DNA of 33,764 nucleotides, taken from assembly GCA_003602595.1 (NCBI GenBank), contig QQRX01000026.1:1-33764 (forward strand). The letters run 5' to 3'. Position numbers and translations under genes: made by a program. Positions 15,734 through 23,809 of the stretch are shown here, piece after piece. Source of the DNA: Candidatus Poseidoniales archaeon (lineage in GTDB: Archaea; Thermoplasmatota; Poseidoniia; Poseidoniales; Thalassarchaeaceae). The stretch's first letter is position 1; each line of letters starts with the position of its first letter. A model generated the notes under the pieces. The model ran no database searches and was not told where the DNA came from. It was given only the letters and a program-made list of their open reading frames with translations.

Positions 15734-17929
15734 ATGTCCGACTCTTTACCGCTTCTAATTTTGTATGGATCACAATCCGGGAACTCTGAAGAGATAGCAG
15801 TTCAAGCCGGTAAAGAAGCCGCTTCACATGGTTTGACTGCAACTGTAAAAGGAATGGATGAAACCTCAGTTACGGAAATTTCTACCAGTAACAGAGTTCT
15901 GATTTGCTGCAGTACTTGGGGAGATGGAGAACAACCAGATAATGCTGAAGAATTATGGGAAGCAGTTAATGCCGATGCTGATCTTTCTTTGGAAGGAGTA
16001 AGTTATTCCGTCTTAGCATTGGGCGATACTTCATACGATTTATTTTGTGAATCAGGGAAAGAATGGGATAATTTCTTCGAATCCAGAGGGGCAACAAGAA
16101 TCTATCAACGCGTCGACTGTGATGTTGATTATGAAGAGCCAGCAAAAATTTGGATCGATTCTACTTTACCACTTATGGCTGCGGTCGAAAGTAGTTTAGT
16201 TGAAATAATTGCTACCGATGCCTCTCTAGAGTCTGAGCCAAAACTTGATGAGGTACCGAGTAGTTCTAATGAAGAAATTGCGGACAATAATTCTGATATG
16301 GCATTAGATTCTTTCCTAGAGGCTGGAGATCGAAGTCTTACCGTATTATTTGGGTCTCAGTCTGGAAACTCAGAAGAATTAGCATCAAAAATTGTCAAAG
16401 AATCCTCTAAATACGGACTCTCGGGGACAGTTTATGATATGGATGGTTTTGATTTCAACTCTCTTTCGAACCATAAAAGAGTGTTAATAGTATGTTCAAC
16501 ATGGGGAGAAGGAGAAATGCCAGATAACGCCGAAGAGCTCTGGAAAAAGGCTAATTCGGAGAACAACCCTATTCTGAAAGGAGTAAATTTTTCTGTTCTT
16601 TCATTGGGAGATTCTAGTTATGAATTATTTTGTCAATCAGGAAAAGATTGGGATCGCCGATTTGAAGAGTTAGGAGGTAATAGACTTGTGACAAGAGTTG
16701 ATTGCGATGTAGATTATGACTCATTAGCGACTCAATGGACTATAGAGTCATTAATCCATATGTCTGCCGTAGATGGAACTGGTAGTTTCCAAGAAGATAA
16801 ATTAGATTTAATACGTAATTATGTTGATGGCTCTGATGCAGTGGGGGCAACCGGGGATGACGGTTTCAATATTCCTTCATTAATTTCAGATTATCTACAA
16901 ACAGAAATTTCAATTTTCAGATATGATCCTGAAACTAAGTCTAGAGGTAAAGACACATGGCTTTGCTCTTTACCAGGACATATGTCTATATTGGAAATTC
17001 TAAGAACTATAAAATCTTCACATGATGGAAGATTGACATTTAGAGATGGACATTGTGAAGACCCAAATACCGCTATTTCAATAAATGGAAGATTAGTTCT
17101 ACCAGGTACATTACGATTAGACACACTCCCATTAAACGATGATGGGACTATACGTTTGCGACTTGCTCCTTTACCTTGTTTTGATGTAGTTAGAGATTTA
17201 CTTGTAGATACTTGGAATCTAGAAAGAAAGCGTGAGTCCAGTAAACCGTGGATGGTTGCTGCTACTAGAGAAGGAAAAGATACCTCTCAAGGGCCAATTG
17301 GTATTATGACAAAATCTACAGCATTACATTTGCATTCAATTAAGAATTTCTCAAGTTTTCCTCTTTTACATGCATGCTCTGATGCCACTCCCTTCTCAGA
17401 AAATTATATTGGACCATCTTTGATTGTTAGTGCTTGGGCTAGAAGAAATGACCCTCGTACTTCAATAAATAAAAAATCAGAAATTGATACTTATTTATCC
17501 TCTTCGTCCGGTATCAAGGCTGAAACGGATTTATCTCCGATAAGACGCCAAAGTGCTATTTTTGATTCTATCTCAAACGCTTTACTAGACGCAAAGACTT
17601 CTTCACTGAATAGAGATTCGTTCAATGGAAGGCATGGAAAGCATGTGTGGTGGTATACTTGGTCAGTTAAAAGTAGTGGTAAAGTAAATGATACAGTTAT
17701 TTTTAGACAAGTGTTAGGTCCTTTGGGATTACTTAGTAATTTATTTTCTGGAGTCACTGCTAGAATGTTACTTGGTTTTACAAGAACAGGTGGGAACATG
17801 GTAAATGACGGATTAGGAATGGTATTGCCTCCGGCAGGAATAGGAAAAATGCCTAGACAATTCAATAAATCTGTAGGTAATCATCATGAAGTGGTAGCAA
17901 TATTTAATGAATTGGATGGTAGATTTTAG
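15734..17929 (+). CDS. Tandem flavodoxin domains fused to a cysteine-depleted SdhB-like scaffold
   Basis: 731 residues. Flavodoxin domain 1 (about 5-140) and domain 2 (about 198-340) both have the FMN phosphate loop GSQSGNSEE and the flavin loops CSTWG(D/E)GE and LGD(T/S)SY, like the FMN domain of sulfite reductase flavoprotein. They resemble each other closely, so one arose by duplication. From about 390 the protein follows the order of succinate dehydrogenase iron-sulfur subunit B: FRYDPE, LTFRDG, SINGR, DVVRDLLVD, KPW, YIGPSLIVSAW. Aligned by eye with SdhB, almost all cluster ligands are gone: the [2Fe-2S] cysteines, three of four in the CxxCxxC..C group (only Cys548 kept) and the whole third group. 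A C-terminal region of about 110 residues is unrecognised. ATG 15734 is chosen for GGTGTTACG before it. The stop overlaps the next start by one base. Confidence 0.8.
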   Translation: MSDSLPLLILYGSQSGNSEEIAVQAGKEAASHGLTATVKGMDETSVTEISTSNRVLICCSTWGDGEQPDNAEELWEAVNADADLSLEGVSYSVLALGDTSYDLFCESGKEWDNFFESRGATRIYQRVDCDVDYEEPAKIWIDSTLPLMAAVESSLVEIIATDASLESEPKLDEVPSSSNEEIADNNSDMALDSFLEAGDRSLTVLFGSQSGNSEELASKIVKESSKYGLSGTVYDMDGFDFNSLSNHKRVLIVCSTWGEGEMPDNAEELWKKANSENNPILKGVNFSVLSLGDSSYELFCQSGKDWDRRFEELGGNRLVTRVDCDVDYDSLATQWTIESLIHMSAVDGTGSFQEDKLDLIRNYVDGSDAVGATGDDGFNIPSLISDYLQTEISIFRYDPETKSRGKDTWLCSLPGHMSILEILRTIKSSHDGRLTFRDGHCEDPNTAISINGRLVLPGTLRLDTLPLNDDGTIRLRLAPLPCFDVVRDLLVDTWNLERKRESSKPWMVAATREGKDTSQGPIGIMTKSTALHLHSIKNFSSFPLLHACSDATPFSENYIGPSLIVSAWARRNDPRTSINKKSEIDTYLSSSSGIKAETDLSPIRRQSAIFDSISNALLDAKTSSLNRDSFNGRHGKHVWWYTWSVKSSGKVNDTVIFRQVLGPLGLLSNLFSGVTARMLLGFTRTGGNMVNDGLGMVLPPAGIGKMPRQFNKSVGNHHEVVAIFNELDGRF

Positions 17930-18789
17930 TGCCCTTAAAGTATGCATATCATCCAGGTAATGTCTCACATAGCAGTGCACCAGAAGTTAGTGATACTATT
18001 TTTCCAATAGCCAGATCTTTGAATATTGAATTAGTATCATTAGATGGCGCAACTAGTTGTGGAGCAGGAATAATACGTCAGGCAAACAAAAGACTACAGT
18101 TAACTTTGAATGCACGTACATTTGCTATGGCAGAGAATCTTGGATTAGATATAATCACTCCTTGCGCTACTACATCTGGAAACTTAAATGAAGATTTACA
18201 AACTCTGAAAGACAATCCAATTTTACTTGCAGAAGTAAATACGATATTGAATAAGACTTGTGGTTTACAATTCAATTGCTCCATAAAAGTTCATCACTTA
18301 CTTCATGTCTTAGTTGATGAAGTGGGTCTAGAAAAAGTATCATCGATGGTAAAAAATCCTATAAATTTCAATATTGCAGGTTATTATGGGCCTAATATGC
18401 AACAATTAGGTATGTGTGGAGGAGATAATCCTTATGATCCATCATATCTTGAAAGATTAATCACATCAGTAGGAGGTAACCCTGTTGATTGGGATAGTCG
18501 AACTCAAAGTGTCGGAGCTCCCGGTTTACTCTCTGAAGAACCTACGGTATTGAAGCAATCTGCAAATGTGATTATGGATGCTAAAGATGAAGGGGCAGAA
18601 ATTATTGTCAGTGCCTGTAATCTTTCTCATACAGTACTTGATGTCTATCAAGGCAAGGCATCCAGACAAGTTAATTATCCAATTAATATGCCCATAATCC
18701 ACATGACGGAAATGCTAGATTTTGCCTTTGGACATCATAATACCAGACTTGCTCAGTTAAAGACTAGGATTGCAGTAATTGGTAATTAA
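17929..18789 (+). CDS. HdrB/SdhE-like CCG-domain protein with most cluster cysteines lost
   Basis: 286 residues, the length of HdrB. Two CCG-type halves are recognisable: YHPGN, TSCGAG, TPCATT, then YYGPN, VDWDSRTQSVGAPG and SACNLS. In HdrB, SdhE and the TfrB C-terminus these positions carry ten cysteines that bind two non-cubane [4Fe-4S] clusters. Here they read N11, S43-C44, C79/T82, P155, S194-V195 and C230/S233, so only three remain. The scaffold residues around them are kept, which suggests a preserved fold without the clusters. Its GTG start overlaps the upstream stop (TAGTG), so it is translationally coupled to the flavodoxin/SdhB-like protein, the same pairing as SdhB with SdhE or within TfrB. 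It likely forms a complex with it; the activity is unknown. Confidence 0.8.
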   Translation: MPLKYAYHPGNVSHSSAPEVSDTIFPIARSLNIELVSLDGATSCGAGIIRQANKRLQLTLNARTFAMAENLGLDIITPCATTSGNLNEDLQTLKDNPILLAEVNTILNKTCGLQFNCSIKVHHLLHVLVDEVGLEKVSSMVKNPINFNIAGYYGPNMQQLGMCGGDNPYDPSYLERLITSVGGNPVDWDSRTQSVGAPGLLSEEPTVLKQSANVIMDAKDEGAEIIVSACNLSHTVLDVYQGKASRQVNYPINMPIIHMTEMLDFAFGHHNTRLAQLKTRIAVIGN

Positions 18790-18790
18790 T

Positions 18791-20530
18791 TTAATCGAAC
18801 TCGTCTAAACCTCTTTGGCCCACAGAACGAAATTTTTCTAACTTAATTCTATTAATTGTCTCTTTTTCCATTTTCACTTTACTTTCGTCAAATTCAACTA
18901 CCGTAGGGCCGTGTGAATCTTTTTCTCTCTGGAGAAATTCTGATGCAGTTATTATCTTACCTTCACTTTTGATTTTAAAATTATTTAATTTATTATCGCC
19001 AATATGATTTGATAAAGACAATCTCCTCTTGACTCTCTGAACAGCTTTGTGCATATTCCTTTCCCTCTTTAATGCTGCAGATCTAGCATTCTCGTCTCTT
19101 GTCCCTTCAGCAATCAATACGACAATCTCTCCTTCTCTCTGTCTTCCAGTCCTACCTCTTCTTTGTATAGTTCTTGTTTCACTAGAAACTGGTTCATAAA
19201 ATATCACCAAATCTGCTGTTGGAATATCTAATCCTTCTTCTCCTACTGAGGTAGAAATAAGAACATTCGCAGTACCGTTCCTAAATTCTTCCAATCTTTT
19301 TATCTGCTCTTTGGGTTTCAAACCTTCGCCACTAGATCTATTGGTCTGACCTATGAATTGTATGGCTCGAGCATCTTTTAAATCTCTCATTGCTTCATCC
19401 AATACAGTAATGGTATCTCTAAAACTTGCAAAAATTATTATTTTACTATCTAGATTTCTTCTCAATCTCTCTCTAACCAACCGTCTTACTGCACCCACTT
19501 TTGAGTGAATCTCATTCTTCTTCTTAATTTCTACCAGAAGCTTTTGAATCCTATTGTCTCGCATGAAATTTCTGACAGATTTATTACTATTCTCTTTTTC
19601 TAACCTATTTAGAAATTCTCTTGAAGCAGCGGTTCCTTGACAAAGCATATGATTGATTAGATGGTGCAATCTCATTGCGATACCAATCTGGGATATTGAA
19701 GAATATGCACTTTTTTTACCTTTGTTGATGGCCCTTTTAGCTCTATCCATTGCGTTTGACAGTCCTATGTGATTAATTTCTCCGGGCATTATGTATATCC
19801 CTAACCTTCGTTCTCGATCCACAATTCCTTTTTGCCATAGTATCAATGGATTAGTAAGTACTAGTATTTCTTCAGGAACATTGACTTTTATTTCTTGAAC
19901 TTCTAAATTTGATAAATATCCAGATATCATTGGATCTTCAGGAGTCCTAAGATGTATTCTTTCTAAATTTAGATTTTTACATATTTCTTCAACCTGCGAA
20001 ATATTTGATCCTGGACTTGCGGTCATGCCAAGTATCAATGGATTTAGAGATTTTGAATTATATAATCTTCCAACCTGAGCCATTGCATGCTCTCCTGTGC
20101 AATGATGGGCTTCATCTAAAATTACTAATGAATATTCTTCAATCCTAAGAATCTCATTAATTATATCATTCTTTACTACTTGAGGAGTAGCTACAACTAT
20201 TCTAGAAGATAACCACATCTCCTCCCTTTTGTTTACCATATTCTGTCCTGTTATTGATACAGGCTTGATTTTTTCCAAAGCTAGAGTTTTATTTATCCCT
20301 TTTAAGTGCTGATTTACTAGTGCAACAGTAGGGGCTATTAGTAGAATCTTTCCTTCTTTCTCAATCAATTTTTCTGCAATTAGCATCCATGCTACCGCAG
20401 TCTTTCCTGCGGCAGTAGGTAAAATTAACAACATTGACCCAGCCAACGATTCATTAACAGCATCTAATTGATAAGCACGAGCTTCAACTGCATCTGATAC
20501 CAAGTTAACATGCTGTATCGTGGAGTACAT
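18791..20530 (-). CDS. hef: Hef/FANCM-type DNA helicase, helicase-only form
   Basis: 579 residues from the ATG at 20528-20530. Superfamily 2 motifs are in order: Walker A PTAAGKT (K43), motif Ia APTVALVNQH, DEAH at about 139-142, motif III GMTASPGS, motif V STSVGEEGLDIP and motif VI QRRGRTGR at about 465-472, separated by the helical insertion typical of Hef/Mph1/FANCM. This family remodels stalled replication forks and other branched DNA. Euryarchaeal Hef often carries a C-terminal ERCC4 nuclease and HhH; here the protein ends about 100 residues after motif VI in a charged tail, so those are missing. A longer frame reaches 20656, but the residues before MYSTIQHV do not look conserved and would run through the intergenic RNA region. 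It ends one base from the convergent HdrB-like gene. Confidence 0.85.
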   Translation of the reverse strand: MYSTIQHVNLVSDAVEARAYQLDAVNESLAGSMLLILPTAAGKTAVAWMLIAEKLIEKEGKILLIAPTVALVNQHLKGINKTLALEKIKPVSITGQNMVNKREEMWLSSRIVVATPQVVKNDIINEILRIEEYSLVILDEAHHCTGEHAMAQVGRLYNSKSLNPLILGMTASPGSNISQVEEICKNLNLERIHLRTPEDPMISGYLSNLEVQEIKVNVPEEILVLTNPLILWQKGIVDRERRLGIYIMPGEINHIGLSNAMDRAKRAINKGKKSAYSSISQIGIAMRLHHLINHMLCQGTAASREFLNRLEKENSNKSVRNFMRDNRIQKLLVEIKKKNEIHSKVGAVRRLVRERLRRNLDSKIIIFASFRDTITVLDEAMRDLKDARAIQFIGQTNRSSGEGLKPKEQIKRLEEFRNGTANVLISTSVGEEGLDIPTADLVIFYEPVSSETRTIQRRGRTGRQREGEIVVLIAEGTRDENARSAALKRERNMHKAVQRVKRRLSLSNHIGDNKLNNFKIKSEGKIITASEFLQREKDSHGPTVVEFDESKVKMEKETINRIKLEKFRSVGQRGLDEFD

Positions 20531-20557
20531 GAGTTGCCATGTTAAGAGACATAGTTC

Positions 20558-20566
20558 AAAATATTT
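20558..20566 (-). promoter_or_regulatory. Possible TATA box for the helicase gene
   Basis: Read on the minus strand, AAATATTTT lies about 28-36 bases before the ATG at 20530. This supports the shorter start and a leaderless or very short leader. Confidence 0.3.
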
Positions 20567-20598
20567 GCACTTGTAAAATGTTAAAATCATCACATCAG

Positions 20599-20605
20599 TA
20601 TAATG
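20599..20605 (+). promoter_or_regulatory. Possible TATA box for the leader RNA / ribosomal cluster
   Basis: TATAATG lies about 40 bases before the structured region that starts near 20641. A second AT-rich site, GATAAATTG at about 20780-20788, lies 28 bases before the uL3 start and could be an alternative promoter that skips the leader. Confidence 0.25.
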
Positions 20606-20640
20606 TTTAACCCCCGATTTATTCAAATAGGGTATGTTAG

Positions 20641-20770
20641 TCGGAAGGCCGCTCACAACGTGAGATACCAGACACCATGGGCTCTGTAAAACATCCCAAT
20701 TGTCAGTTTTACGCTCGTAAAACTGGGAAAAGTGTCACGGTGTCTCCTTTACGTATTGAGCCCATTTGCC
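20641..20770 (+). ncRNA. Candidate structured leader RNA upstream of the ribosomal cluster
   Basis: Dense complementary segments lie between the divergent helicase and uL3. Stem A: GAGATACC 20662-20669 with GGTGTCTC 20739-20746 (one G.U); GACACC 20671-20676 competes for the same GGTGTC. Stem B: ATGGGCTC 20677-20684 with GAGCCCAT 20758-20765, perfect 8 bp. Stem A and stem B interleave, so they form either an H-type pseudoknot (7-nt and about 11-nt loops) or two exclusive states. Hairpin C: CAGTTTTAC-GCTC-GTAAAACTG 20704-20725, 9 bp. A second GTAAAAC at 20686-20692 can steal GTTTTAC 20706-20712 from it. Hairpin D: CTCAC-AAC-GTGAG 20652-20664, which overlaps stem A. Such competing helices are typical of regulatory leaders; r-protein autocontrol is plausible but not shown. 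No known family recognised. Confidence 0.5.
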
Positions 20771-20810
20771 TCCTTGTGAGATAAATTGGTAAAAAAAGGA
20801 GAAATGCATT

Positions 20811-21896
20811 ATGGCAGATAAGAGTAAACCTCGCAGAGGAAGTATGGGCTATAGCCCTAGGAAACGTGCTGTCAGGCAATTTCCTCGTATATCTTCATGG
20901 CCAAATTCTGAATCATCCGAAATTAAGGTTCAAGGTTTCGCTGGTTGGAAAGCTGGTATGACTCATATCTTGATGAGAGATAATAATCCTAACTCAACGT
21001 CTTCCGGACAAGAAATAAGGAAAGCAGTGACCGTAGTAGAAACTCCTCCAATGAAAGTTCTCGCGGTACGTGGTTATCGAAATACTCCTTATGGTATGCA
21101 AACAGCTGGAGAAGTTTGGTCAAATACTTCTGAATCGGGGCCTGATGGATTAATGCCAAGATTAGCAAATGATACTCGTGGAAGGAGAGATATTGATGAA
21201 GGAAGAAAACCAGCAAAAAGAGCTGGTCGTATCCCTTTAAGAAATACTGATAATTTAGAACAATCCTTTAATGCATTAAAAGATGGATCTAGTAATCTCT
21301 GTGAAATTAGACTAATCGTTGCTACTCAACCAGCATTAGTTAAGAGTATTCCAAGCAAAACTCCTGAAATTATGGAAGTTGGCCTTGTTGGGGGAGATAT
21401 TAATGATAAATTAGATTGGGCAAAAGAAAGGCTTGGAGGTTTTATCAGTGTTGAAGATGTTTTCGAGGTAGGAAAAGCAATTGACGTCGTGGGAGTTACA
21501 AAAGGCAAAGGTTGGCAGGGTTCAATCAAAAGATGGGGGATAAAACTTCTCAGTCATAAAAATAGTAAGCGCCGAAGACAAGGTGGAAACATGGGAGATT
21601 TCGGTACAGCTTATGTACGAAAAACAATTAGACAAGCTGGTCAAGTAGGATATCATAAAAGAACAGAATTGAATAAGAGAATTCTTAGGATTTCGAACCC
21701 CGAAGAATCAGAGATTACACCAGCTGGAGGATTTTTACATTATGGAGAAGTAAATAATTCATATGTGATATTTCAAGGCAGTTTACCCGGCCCGGCAAAA
21801 AGAATGCTAAGATTCAGAGACTCCATACGTCCAAAACCAGATCAACCTGAGATAGAGATTACATATCTCAGTACTTCGAGTAAACAAGGTGTGTGA
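20811..21896 (+). CDS. rpl3: Large subunit ribosomal protein uL3 (L3)
   Basis: 361 residues, slightly longer than usual archaeal L3. Family marks: the N-terminal PRRGSMGYSPRKRA, FAGWKAGMTHIL, the central basic SHKNSKRRRQGGNMGDFG loop that reaches the peptidyl transferase centre, and GQVGYHKRTELNKRI. First gene of the S10/spc-like superoperon, preceded by GGAG at 20798-20801 and by the structured leader. It binds 23S rRNA early in large-subunit assembly. The uL4 start follows within ten bases of its stop. Confidence 0.98.
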   Translation: MADKSKPRRGSMGYSPRKRAVRQFPRISSWPNSESSEIKVQGFAGWKAGMTHILMRDNNPNSTSSGQEIRKAVTVVETPPMKVLAVRGYRNTPYGMQTAGEVWSNTSESGPDGLMPRLANDTRGRRDIDEGRKPAKRAGRIPLRNTDNLEQSFNALKDGSSNLCEIRLIVATQPALVKSIPSKTPEIMEVGLVGGDINDKLDWAKERLGGFISVEDVFEVGKAIDVVGVTKGKGWQGSIKRWGIKLLSHKNSKRRRQGGNMGDFGTAYVRKTIRQAGQVGYHKRTELNKRILRISNPEESEITPAGGFLHYGEVNNSYVIFQGSLPGPAKRMLRFRDSIRPKPDQPEIEITYLSTSSKQGV

Positions 21897-21901
21897 TTAT
21901 T

Positions 21902-22780
21902 ATGAAGATAAAAGCATACAATTTGGTTAACTCTGTAATCCAAGAAGAACTAGACGCAGGATTATTGGCCGAATCATACGAAGTATCAGTGAAAGATGGT
22001 AAGAATATCACTCTTCCTGAAGTTTTCAATACAGAAATTCGACATGATTTAGTAAAATCTGCAGTCCATGCTTCTAGAGCAAATAGAAGGCAACCATATG
22101 GCCATCGTGAACATGATGGAAAGAGATCACCACAACCGGGAATGAAACATTCTGTAGAATGGTGGGGCAAAGGGAGAGGTGTTTCACGCATAATGAGGAA
22201 AACCGGTCAAAGGACTGCGGCTCAAAATCCACATACAAGAGGAGGACGAAGAGCTCATGGACCAATGGTAGCGAAAAACTGGTCTCAAAAGTTAAATTCT
22301 AAACAAAAAATTATGGCTAGAAATTCTGCAATCAGTGCTTCTGTAGATAAATCAATTGTTTCTGCTAGAGGGCATAAATTTAGTGATGAAGTCAGATTTC
22401 CCATAATTATAGGAGACTACATGGAATCACGAAATGGTACAGATGAGAAGTATGATTTGGAAAGTATACCTTTGCAATATTCAACTCGAAAATTCGTAGC
22501 TATGATGGAAGGTTTAGGCTTAGGAGACGACCTTATCCGTGCAAAAGAAGGACGTAAAATTAGGGCTGGTAAGGCTACAATGCGAGGACGTAAATATAGG
22601 ACTCCAAAGAGCATACTACTGGTTGTTTCAAAGAAAGAAGGACTGCATAAAGCAGCCAAAAATGTCCCAGGAGTGGATGTAATAGCAACTAAAGATTTAT
22701 CCGCTGAAGATTTGGCTCCTGGTGGGGACATTGGAAGACTGACAGTTTGGACTAAGTCCGCGATAGAGGAGTTGGAGTGA
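21902..22780 (+). CDS. rpl4: Large subunit ribosomal protein uL4 (L4)
   Basis: 292 residues. LPEVFNTEIRHDLV and SRANRRQPYGHREH are the archaeal/eukaryotic L4 core, followed by the extended exit-tunnel loop GKGRGVSRI...TRGGRRAHGP. It shapes the peptide exit tunnel. The ATG at 21902 is taken over a GTG nine bases earlier because the L3 gene end supplies GGTGTGTG as Shine-Dalgarno and the family begins MKxKxYN. About 20 extra residues (EELDAGLLAESYEVS) sit before the conserved core. In bacteria L4 represses its own operon, so it is one candidate ligand for the upstream leader; that is speculation here. Confidence 0.97.
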   Translation: MKIKAYNLVNSVIQEELDAGLLAESYEVSVKDGKNITLPEVFNTEIRHDLVKSAVHASRANRRQPYGHREHDGKRSPQPGMKHSVEWWGKGRGVSRIMRKTGQRTAAQNPHTRGGRRAHGPMVAKNWSQKLNSKQKIMARNSAISASVDKSIVSARGHKFSDEVRFPIIIGDYMESRNGTDEKYDLESIPLQYSTRKFVAMMEGLGLGDDLIRAKEGRKIRAGKATMRGRKYRTPKSILLVVSKKEGLHKAAKNVPGVDVIATKDLSAEDLAPGGDIGRLTVWTKSAIEELE

Positions 22781-22785
22781 TTTTA

Positions 22786-23076
22786 ATGGTTGATCCGTAC
22801 AGTATAATATTGATGCCATGGATTACTGAGAAAACTCTGGAGGCACGCAGAGTAGCAGATTTTGACGGATCATATAAAGAAAATAATAATCGAATAGAGT
22901 TTATTGTAAGGCGTGAAGCCACAAAACCACAAATACGTGAAGCAGTTGAAAAACTTCTTGATGTTAAGGTATCTAAGGTAAATACAAAAATAACTCGTTC
23001 AGGAAAACATGCCAGTATACGTTTAGCAGAAGGCTATGATGCAGAAGAGGCTGCGCTCAAATTAGGAGCATTTTAG
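22786..23076 (+). CDS. rpl23: Large subunit ribosomal protein uL23 (L23)
   Basis: 96 residues. PWITEKTLEARR, NNRIEFIVRREATKPQIREAVEKL and VSKVNTKITRSGKHASIRL are the L23 core. It lines the exit of the peptide tunnel and is a docking site for SRP. ATG 22786 is chosen; GGAGTGAT at 22774-22781, which includes the uL4 stop, is the Shine-Dalgarno site. Confidence 0.97.
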   Translation: MVDPYSIILMPWITEKTLEARRVADFDGSYKENNNRIEFIVRREATKPQIREAVEKLLDVKVSKVNTKITRSGKHASIRLAEGYDAEEAALKLGAF

Positions 23077-23088
23077 TGAGGTGATATT

Positions 23089-23802
23089 ATGGGTAAAAGA
23101 ACACGTTCACAACGTCAGGGTTCAAGTCCAAAGAATAGAGTAAGTTCTCACCGTTTCCCTGCAAATAACAAACTTCCTCGCAAATTTGATGAAGTCGGCG
23201 AAATTGTAGATTTAATCCATAGTCCAGCACATACGGCACCTCTTGCAAAAATCAAGTTCGAAGATGGCACTGTAAGTCATTTTGCCGCTCCAGAAGGAGT
23301 TTCAGTTGGACAAAATGTCGCTTTTGGTGAAAACGTATCATTAAGACCAGGAAATGTAACAACCTTGGATAGAATACCTGAAGGGACACCTGTTTGTAAT
23401 GTAGAATCAAGACCAGGGGATGGTGGGAAATTTGCTAGGTCTGGTGGCAATTCGGCTATCCTAGAGACTCGTATGGATGATACTGTAAGGGTTCGTCTTC
23501 CAAGTGGGAGACTGAAGGAATTACCTTCTAAATGCCGTGCTACTATTGGAGTGTTGGGAGGCCATGGAAGGACTGACAAACCATTGATGAAAGCAGGCGC
23601 AGCTCACCACAGAGCCAAAGCAAGAGGGAAATTATATCCATCAGTCAGTGGAGTTGCCATGAATCCAGTTGATCATCCTCATGGTGGAGGTAATCACCAG
23701 GCAGTTCATGGCCCTAACTCTGTTAGCCGCAACGCACCTCCAGGACAAAAAGTGGGTAATATAGCACCTAGCAGGACAGGTAGAGGAAGAAGAAAGGAGT
23801 AG
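23089..23802 (+). CDS. rpl2: Large subunit ribosomal protein uL2 (L2)
   Basis: 237 residues, normal. GKRTRSQRQGSS at the N-terminus, an SH3/OB core (IVDLIHSPAHTAPLAKIKF) and the strongly conserved C-terminus VAMNPVDHPHGGGNHQ, whose histidine lies near the peptidyl transferase centre. It bridges the subunits. GAGGTGAT at 23076-23083 is the ribosome-binding site. Confidence 0.98.
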   Translation: MGKRTRSQRQGSSPKNRVSSHRFPANNKLPRKFDEVGEIVDLIHSPAHTAPLAKIKFEDGTVSHFAAPEGVSVGQNVAFGENVSLRPGNVTTLDRIPEGTPVCNVESRPGDGGKFARSGGNSAILETRMDDTVRVRLPSGRLKELPSKCRATIGVLGGHGRTDKPLMKAGAAHHRAKARGKLYPSVSGVAMNPVDHPHGGGNHQAVHGPNSVSRNAPPGQKVGNIAPSRTGRGRRKE

Positions 23803-23809
23803 ATTATAG

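Noticed and set aside
17491-17865. Minus-strand frame of 124 residues opposite the flavodoxin/SdhB-like gene
   Set aside because: Antisense shadow; the plus-strand protein is supported by domain motifs and coupling to the next gene.
20531-20656. Longer helicase start at 20656
   Set aside because: The extra 42 residues precede the family N-terminus and would place the start over the leader-RNA region; the TATA-like site at 20558-20566 supports the shorter start.
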